DNA of 64,000 nt, taken from Camillea tinctor. Lineage: Eukaryota; Ascomycota; Sordariomycetes; Xylariales; Xylariaceae. Under the pieces are notes generated by a model. That model did not search any database. It had not been told where the DNA came from and worked only from the letters and a program-made list of their open reading frames with translations. Numbering within the stretch: the stretch's first letter is position 1; each line of letters starts with the position of its first letter. Of this stretch, positions 58,643-64,000 are shown piece after piece. The DNA is taken from positions 496,001 through 560,000 of the forward strand of contig MU394057.1 of NCBI GenBank assembly GCA_022578605.1, written 5' to 3'. Made by a program: the position numbers and the translations under genes.

Positions 58643-61009
58643 GGCCGGGATACCCTTTTTGGCTAAAGAATGGAAGGAGAAGGAGAAAGAAGGGAGGGGA
58701 AGAACGGGTAGACTCGGTAATGTGCCCGAGCTACTCAAGAAAAGAAGAGAAAAGAAGGGTCCGGTAGTATTAGTATGTTAGACCAATACTACATACTAAC
58801 TTGCATCCCTTTATACGACAGCTGCTGTGTACGTCCCACCAAGAGACCCCTAGAAGACCCTAAGGGTCTTTCTCGTGTCCTAGCAACGCATCGTGTGCCA
58901 CACATCACACGCATACACACACAGACTAGGAGGATGGATGGTAAACTCACGCTTCCCACGCTATGTGTACTTCTTTGCTTCCCCGGCCGGTTCCGGGAGA
59001 GGAGAGGGGAGGGGAGAGAGGGGGCTTCTGGAATGGGAATAGCTTCGCAATACATATCCCATTCTCTATTGCAGTGGTAGTAAAGAAATACATGATTTGT
59101 GTGATACTAGCGAGCACAGATTGTCTAAGATAGACTAACATTTGCAATTGCCCGTGATTGCATCAATCCGAGTTCTGAATCGTGAATTGAAGGAGAAGAG
59201 GGGGGTACTAGTCTAGGTTAGAAATATATAACCTACCTCGGTTGTGCATACGCAACCTAGCGAACTAGTAACAGAAGTAAGATGAACTAGCTTACGAGAA
59301 GTGAATCATTTCGTGCTATAGAAGAACTCAATCGATATCGATGTATTGATGAGAGTACTAACCTAGTGTCTTAGAGTCCTAAGACCTCCGTAATCAGATG
59401 TCATTAACCTATTGACCACCCCCCCCTCCTCCTATCAGCGACGAATACAATGCTGACACTGGGAGTTCCGGCTTGATTAGCAATATACAAAGCTAGCCCC
59501 ATCATTCACTTGATCACCACCGCATCGCTGCCCCGGGATGTTACCGTCACCAGGTATCTCTTCTCCCTATATCGGCCACGGGCTACCAGAATACCTAGCT
59601 AACTCGGAAGGGAGTACGGAGTACCTGGATCTATGCAACAAGGCTGCTGGCACGCCAAGTGGACCTAGCTCTATACCGCTGCCCGGCTTGGAAGACGTGT
59701 CGAGCCCCTTCTCTCCCCGAGCAGACGACCCACCGGGAGCTGACTGGCGCCGTATACCCCCGGCACCGTGGCGGCGGGGTCCAAGAACGGTGCTGAGCAT
59801 TCTTGAGAATGTACCGGCGCTCTGGCTCCAACTAGGGCTTTGTCGTGGCGAGATTCATGCGTACATTAGTTACCGTACGCTAGTTTCAGGGAATGAGGCG
59901 AGGTGAGCAGCGGACGTCGTTGACGTGTCCCCTCCCTCTCGCTAGTCACCGCGTCTACTCTAGAAGAACCCCTCATTTTCCATGTTGGCTATGTAGTTAA
60001 TGGAATTAGCTTAGCCCGCTATGTATGGTAACCCCGGATGGCTAAGTAATGACTAGCCCGTGGTTCTATTTGATGATCTAGTATTAGCCGCAAAAGATGT
60101 ATGTATGCTGTCTAAAGTGTGTTCTCGGACGAGCAATATTGTACTTTGTTATTGGCATTCGTTGGAGTTGGTTCATTTCTGAACCAAACGTGTCCCCTGA
60201 ATGAATCACCACTCAACTGTAGAGATTCGTTCGTAATTTTGAAAGGTAGCAGTTGGATCGCCGGCAACAGAAAGGATTATTTAAGAAAATATCAAGTTAA
60301 TACCATAATAAGCACCTATACGTAGTGACCATGCCGTGGAGATGATTCCGAATGTGCCGAACTTCTGGTTGCTAGGTACTCATTTTCTGGGTGGGACTTG
60401 GCAACTTGCGGAGTTGAAAAGAGTCGAGGCCAACTCTAGCATGGATATATTTATTAGCTGCTTGTTATGTTGAAATTACTAGTATTTTCATTATCATGAT
60501 GTTGCACTACGATCCTAATTCATTAATCCCCCGGCTTTCTTCTATTAGGCTCCCAGCTTCAATTATTGCTGTGAAGGAACCGGCGAGAGGCCATCGATCA
60601 GACCTTAAGTTAAGAGCGAAGGGTTGAAGAGGGTTAGTCCCAAACGAGGCTAGGTGCGTTCCGAGGTTCATCGGGGCAGTTGATGACGGGGAAAACAGTG
60701 GTCCAGGGAGACGGGGAGAATTTACTTCCCAGGTGGTCCCGAGACAGCCACCGGAAGACCGTCCAAGGCCGGGTGGGGGCCGATGACAAAGCGGAAATAG
60801 ATGAGCTGCGATCCATATTCATGCCTCAAGTCGGGAGTTGAACATCGACAGCACTCAGGTTCCGTGCCTCCTATCGTCTGGGCATCGCGATCATGATAGA
60901 GCCGAGATGTAGAAAGTCTATGCCTATATCTTCAGCCTCCCCTCCTACGAAACTCGAGATAGTTTTATGATACACTCTGGCAGATAGTTTGTATCTAGTG
61001 TCTAACACC
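58643..61009. other. Intergenic
   Basis: About 2.4 kb. An ATG-started frame at 59538-59906 (122 codons) is proline-rich and unsupported. A TACGGAGTA-type short palindrome (GTACGGAGTAC) occurs at about 59614-59624. No gene annotated. Confidence 0.45.
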
Positions 61010-62852
61010 ATGGCCCCAAGAAGTTCCAAATACGACACCGTCGTGTCCGATGTCGATGGGTATTCTCGTACCAAGCATGTCTACATCCCGATGCGCGATG
61101 GCACCAAACTCTGCGCGGATCTATTTCTCCCTTTCTCGGCCTCGAAACAGGGCGGTCGAGTTCCTGTGATCTGCAGTTTGGGACCGTACGGGAAAGATGT
61201 CCATGCCTCTACGTTTGGTTTGCCTCGCACTCCAATTTATGCCGAGATGTATAAGCACATAAAGCCGTTAGGGCCTGATGCTTGTTTCGAGCTATGTGAT
61301 CCATTGGTCTGGGTAAACATTCCTGTATCGAATAATATATCGGGATTAGGAAGAAGCTAAATGGATATAGACAAAGGAGTATGGCTACGCCTTGCTGCGT
61401 GTTGACTCTAGAGGTATCGGGGGGAGCGAGGGCAAGTTAGACCCTTTTGGCTTGGGGAGATCTCTGTTAATCCAAGACGATGCGGAAGGTCAAGGTAATT
61501 CTATATTAGATCAATACCCCCAAAGTAATTGACCCCTATGCTAACGTGGTGGTTTAGATCTCTACGATGTAGTCGAATGGGCTGGTGTTCAGCCTTGGTC
61601 CAACGGAAAAGTCGCATTCTCCGGTATCAGTTACTATGGCATGGTTGGCTACTGGGCCGCAATGCAAAAACCGCCTCATCTAACTTGTGTCATGACTTAC
61701 GAGTCCCAATGTAACATGTACCAGTCTCTCCGGCGAGGTGGAATTTACAGCCTCAACTTTCAATCTCACTGGTTCAACAATATTGTTCTCCCCAACCAAT
61801 CCGGTCGTGCTGAGGGTGTGTTGACGGAGATGGAGCTTGCTGAGAATTGTTTTGATTTGCTTGGGTTATGCTCGGAAACTGAATACCCAACTGATGGTAT
61901 TTGGACTATTCTGGACAAAGCTAGAAAGCTCTCTGACATTGAAGTTCCGATCTATATCGCTGGTAACTGGACTGATCCTGAACTGCATCTTCCTGGAAAC
62001 ATCAGGGCATACAATGGTGCCTCCTCAAAATATAAGTGGCTGGAGATGCACACTGGTAACCACCTCGCCGCCTTCTACGATCCCGAGCACATTGAACGAC
62101 AGAAGACATTCCTAGACCACTTCCTACTCGACAAGAAAAATAATGGGATGCTTGATATTCCTCGAATTCGACTAATTCAACATCATGGCACCGAAACGTT
62201 TTACCGTGAGACTGAGACAGAGTTTCCGCCAGCTGGCGTGGAAGATGTCAATCTATATTTACATCCTGACAAATACCTCACCCTACTCGAACCTACCGAA
62301 CCAAAAACAGGGCTTGAGTACCAAGGTCTAAAAGAAAACTTGGAGTTGGTTCTCAAGACACCCTTTTCGGATCCGTTCGAAATTCTGGGCTCCCCTTACC
62401 TACAACTTGAAGTTATCACAGAAGCACAGGACTTGGATCTCTTCATCTATCTGCGCGCGATTGACAAGAATGGGAAGACTATTATTCTGGTAGGAAATCA
62501 TGGCGAGCCCATGGATAGTTTTGCTAGAGGTTACTTTCGTCTCTCGCACCGCGATGAAGTAGCCCGGGGCTTTAAGGAGGAGAAGATACTTTCGCAGCCG
62601 CCCGTGCCCAAGTCAGACGTCATTCCGGGAAAGAAATATACCGTCACGGTCCCCCTATTTCCCACAGCCTTCTTATTCGATAAGGACCAGAGCTTGCAAC
62701 TTGAAATTGGCGCGGCGGATAGCGCATCTGTTATTCCTGTTATGAGACACGAGGGTGGTGATCGTACGGAAGAGAGATTCGGGGGCAAGAATGTGATTTT
62801 CTCGCATGGAAAGCTGATCTTGCCTAGAATCAGACGTCCCGTTCCCCCATGA
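61010..62852 (+). CDS. CocE/NonD-type alpha/beta hydrolase (X-Pro dipeptidyl-peptidase S15-like)
   Basis: A 573-aa hydrolase from exons 61010-61312, 61371-61494 and 61558-62852, with introns 61313-61370 and 61495-61557. The family N-terminus TKHVYIPMRDGTKLCADLFL leads to YALLRVDSRGIGGSEGKLDP. The nucleophile elbow is GISYYG with Ser167. The acid is probably the Asp in AGNWTDPELH, and the His lies in MHTGNHLAAFYD. The C-terminal jelly-roll (PepX_C-like) domain begins near PFEILGSPYLQLEVITEAQD. Family members cleave acyl, ester or X-Pro amide bonds; the substrate here is unknown. No signal peptide, so cytosolic. The proteins of this size in fungi are usually annotated as CocE/NonD family hydrolases. 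Confidence 0.92.
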
Positions 62853-62946
62853 TTGCATGTACGGGGAGAAGAAAGACCACTTCACCGAAAAAAAAAGGTT
62901 TATCAAGAAGATAGAGTCTTGAAGGAAACAAAAAGTAGCAACGTTG
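62853..62946. other. 3' flank of the hydrolase
   Basis: Short spacer between the hydrolase and the solo-LTR-like element. Confidence 0.5.
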
Positions 62947-63070
62947 TGTTACAACAACGTATTGGGCAACGCCGTTATACCATGAGGCCAAAAGGTTCTC
63001 CCAATGACTAAGTGGTCATTGGATCCCAATTCCATATTATATAGTTACTCACCAATCCTGGGACGTAACA
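62947..63070. mobile_element. Solo-LTR-like element, 124 bp, with 5-bp target duplication
   Basis: The segment begins TGTTAC and ends GTAACA (6-bp inverted ends of the canonical TG...CA form) and is flanked on both sides by CGTTG (62942-62946 and 63071-63075), a 5-bp target-site duplication as made by retroviral-type integrases. Inside are the hairpin CCAATGAC...GTCATTGG (63001-63022) and a TATTATATAG TATA-like sequence (63034-63043). No coding sequence is present. A solo LTR left after LTR-LTR recombination fits best; 124 bp is short but within the range known for fungal LTRs. A MITE with 5-bp duplication is the alternative. Confidence 0.65.
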
Positions 63071-63075
63071 CGTTG

Positions 63076-63656
63076 ATGTTGTATTCACGCATCTATGACA
63101 TTGCTAAAGTAGTTCAATAATTAGGTATCGATGAGCTCCATGTGACGAAATCTGGTTTTAAGAAGTAGGATAAGTATATATTACTAATTCATCGTATAAA
63201 TGTCTACAACCTATACCCACTTGCAGTACACTATATACATTTGCCTCGGTAAATACCGTATAAGGAAGTAAAACTAAAGGCGCTTTTGCCATATAGCAGA
63301 ATTAATAAGCTGCTCTGCGGGGGCTTGGCTACGACATAATAGATGCCCTAGTTGGAAGTTGAAACAGTTCGAGACCCATCGGCTGCCTATATGTCGTGAT
63401 CGGGAACTGGATCGAGTGGAATCCAATTTCTAATGCTGTCCAGTTGCAGTAAAGCAGACATGATTATCAATTATATGATTATCAATCAACATATATGTGG
63501 AATGTACCACGTATAAGTCCGAGAATGCCGTTAAGCTAGTTGAACTCTACAATATACGAAGTATATAACCTGACCTAGATCCCTCCGTTGTAAATATTTC
63601 AATAGGTCACAACTAAACTACATTAAAATCATCAGATTCAAATTAGAGAGATCAAG
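63076..63656. other. Intergenic
   Basis: AT-rich region before the last gene; no feature seen. Confidence 0.5.
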
Positions 63657-64000
63657 ATGACTATCCCAAAAACCTTCAAAGCAGCCGTACTTCCGGAGGC
63701 CGGCGCACAACATATTACTAGCCCCCGTTCCCTGGCGCCCCTAGAGAAGGGCGAGGTCGGGGTCAAGATCACCGCAACGGCAATCAACCCGGTCGACTGG
63801 AAGATGCACGCCTACAAACTTTTTATTACCAAATACCCAGCAGTTCTTGGTTCAGACGCCGCTGGTGAGATTGCCGAAATTGGGCCCGAGGTCTCTGGCT
63901 TTTCTGTAGGCGACAGGGTCTTCTTCCAAGGTTTGATCGATAATATCGATTCATCAACCTTCCAGCAGTACTGCAAGATACCAGCAGCGCTAGTTGGGAA
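63657..64000 (+). CDS. MDR-family zinc-less reductase, 5' part cut by window end
   Basis: The first 114 codons of a medium-chain dehydrogenase/reductase, open to the window edge without an intron. The GroES-like half shows MTIPKTFKAAVLPEAGA, VKITATAINPVDWKMHAYK, then YPAVLGSDAAGEIAEIGPEV and FSVGDRVFFQG, typical of fungal enoyl-reductase/quinone-reductase-like MDR proteins. The structural-zinc cysteines expected in true alcohol dehydrogenases are not in this part. It is related in family to the gene at 4224-5451 but not a close copy. The cofactor-binding half lies outside the window. Confidence 0.88.
   Translation, partial: MTIPKTFKAAVLPEAGAQHITSPRSLAPLEKGEVGVKITATAINPVDWKMHAYKLFITKYPAVLGSDAAGEIAEIGPEVSGFSVGDRVFFQGLIDNIDSSTFQQYCKIPAALVG

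Noticed and set aside
59538..59906. 122-codon ATG-started frame, proline-rich
   Set aside because: No homology I recognise, no promoter or splice context, isolated in a 2.4-kb intergenic region.

Overview
The window is nuclear DNA of a filamentous ascomycete (Pezizomycotina, most probably a plant-associated Sordariomycete; genus not resolvable by reading). The evidence is short GT-AG introns (about 43-174 nt) with CTAAC/CTGAC-type branch sites, CT-rich leaders before housekeeping genes, TATATAA boxes before genes for secreted proteins, and fungus-specific families: KN-homeodomain/C2H2 regulator, GH55 glucanases, PL3 pectate lyase, Egh16-like appressorial protein, large-subunit catalase, ERG24 and SET9. 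Gene models were spliced by hand, and almost every intron boundary was checked for frame continuity.

Layout. 0.4-8.0 kb: a homeodomain/zinc-finger regulator (-), an MDR-family reductase (-) and the ergosterol enzyme ERG24 (+). 9.7-33 kb is an island of secreted or nutrient-related genes: GH55 glucanase (+), sugar transporter (+), PL3 pectate lyase (-), catalase with a DJ-1/PfpI-like tail (+), a two-repeat DUF7726-type nuclear protein (-), an Egh16-like secreted protein (-) and a second, divergent GH55 glucanase (-). About 3.5 kb of AT-rich DNA (20-23 kb) with one gene-like remnant sits inside it. 34-38.4 kb: a small membrane-protein gene whose 5' part looks broken, and a six-segment-long (five-exon) coiled-coil protein of 598 aa that may be a remote HAUS3/augmin relative. 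41.9-55.2 kb is a housekeeping block: LrgA-LrgB fusion membrane protein, ESS1/Pin1, an RPB9-like protein with an unusual C-terminal half, mitochondrial ribosomal protein uL14m and histone methyltransferase SET9. 55.9-64 kb: a tentative small membrane-protein gene, a membrane-anchored LysM protein, a CocE/NonD-type hydrolase and the 5' end of another MDR reductase cut by the window edge.

Functional reading. The 9.7-33 kb genes fit together as polysaccharide attack (pectin, beta-1,3-glucan), sugar uptake, peroxide defence and host-surface contact; three of the secreted-protein genes share a clear TATATAA box, suggesting inducible expression. The other genes are ordinary nuclear, mitochondrial and membrane functions. 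Two mobile-element relics are visible directly: a 303-bp MITE with 37-bp inverted ends (47.1 kb) and a 124-bp solo-LTR-like element with a 5-bp target duplication (62.9 kb). The points most worth a second look are the RPB9-like protein lacking its second zinc ribbon, the LrgA-LrgB fusion with an 80-residue disordered insert, the orphan 598-aa protein, and the two mobile relics. I found no RNA genes, CRISPR arrays or secondary-metabolite core enzymes.
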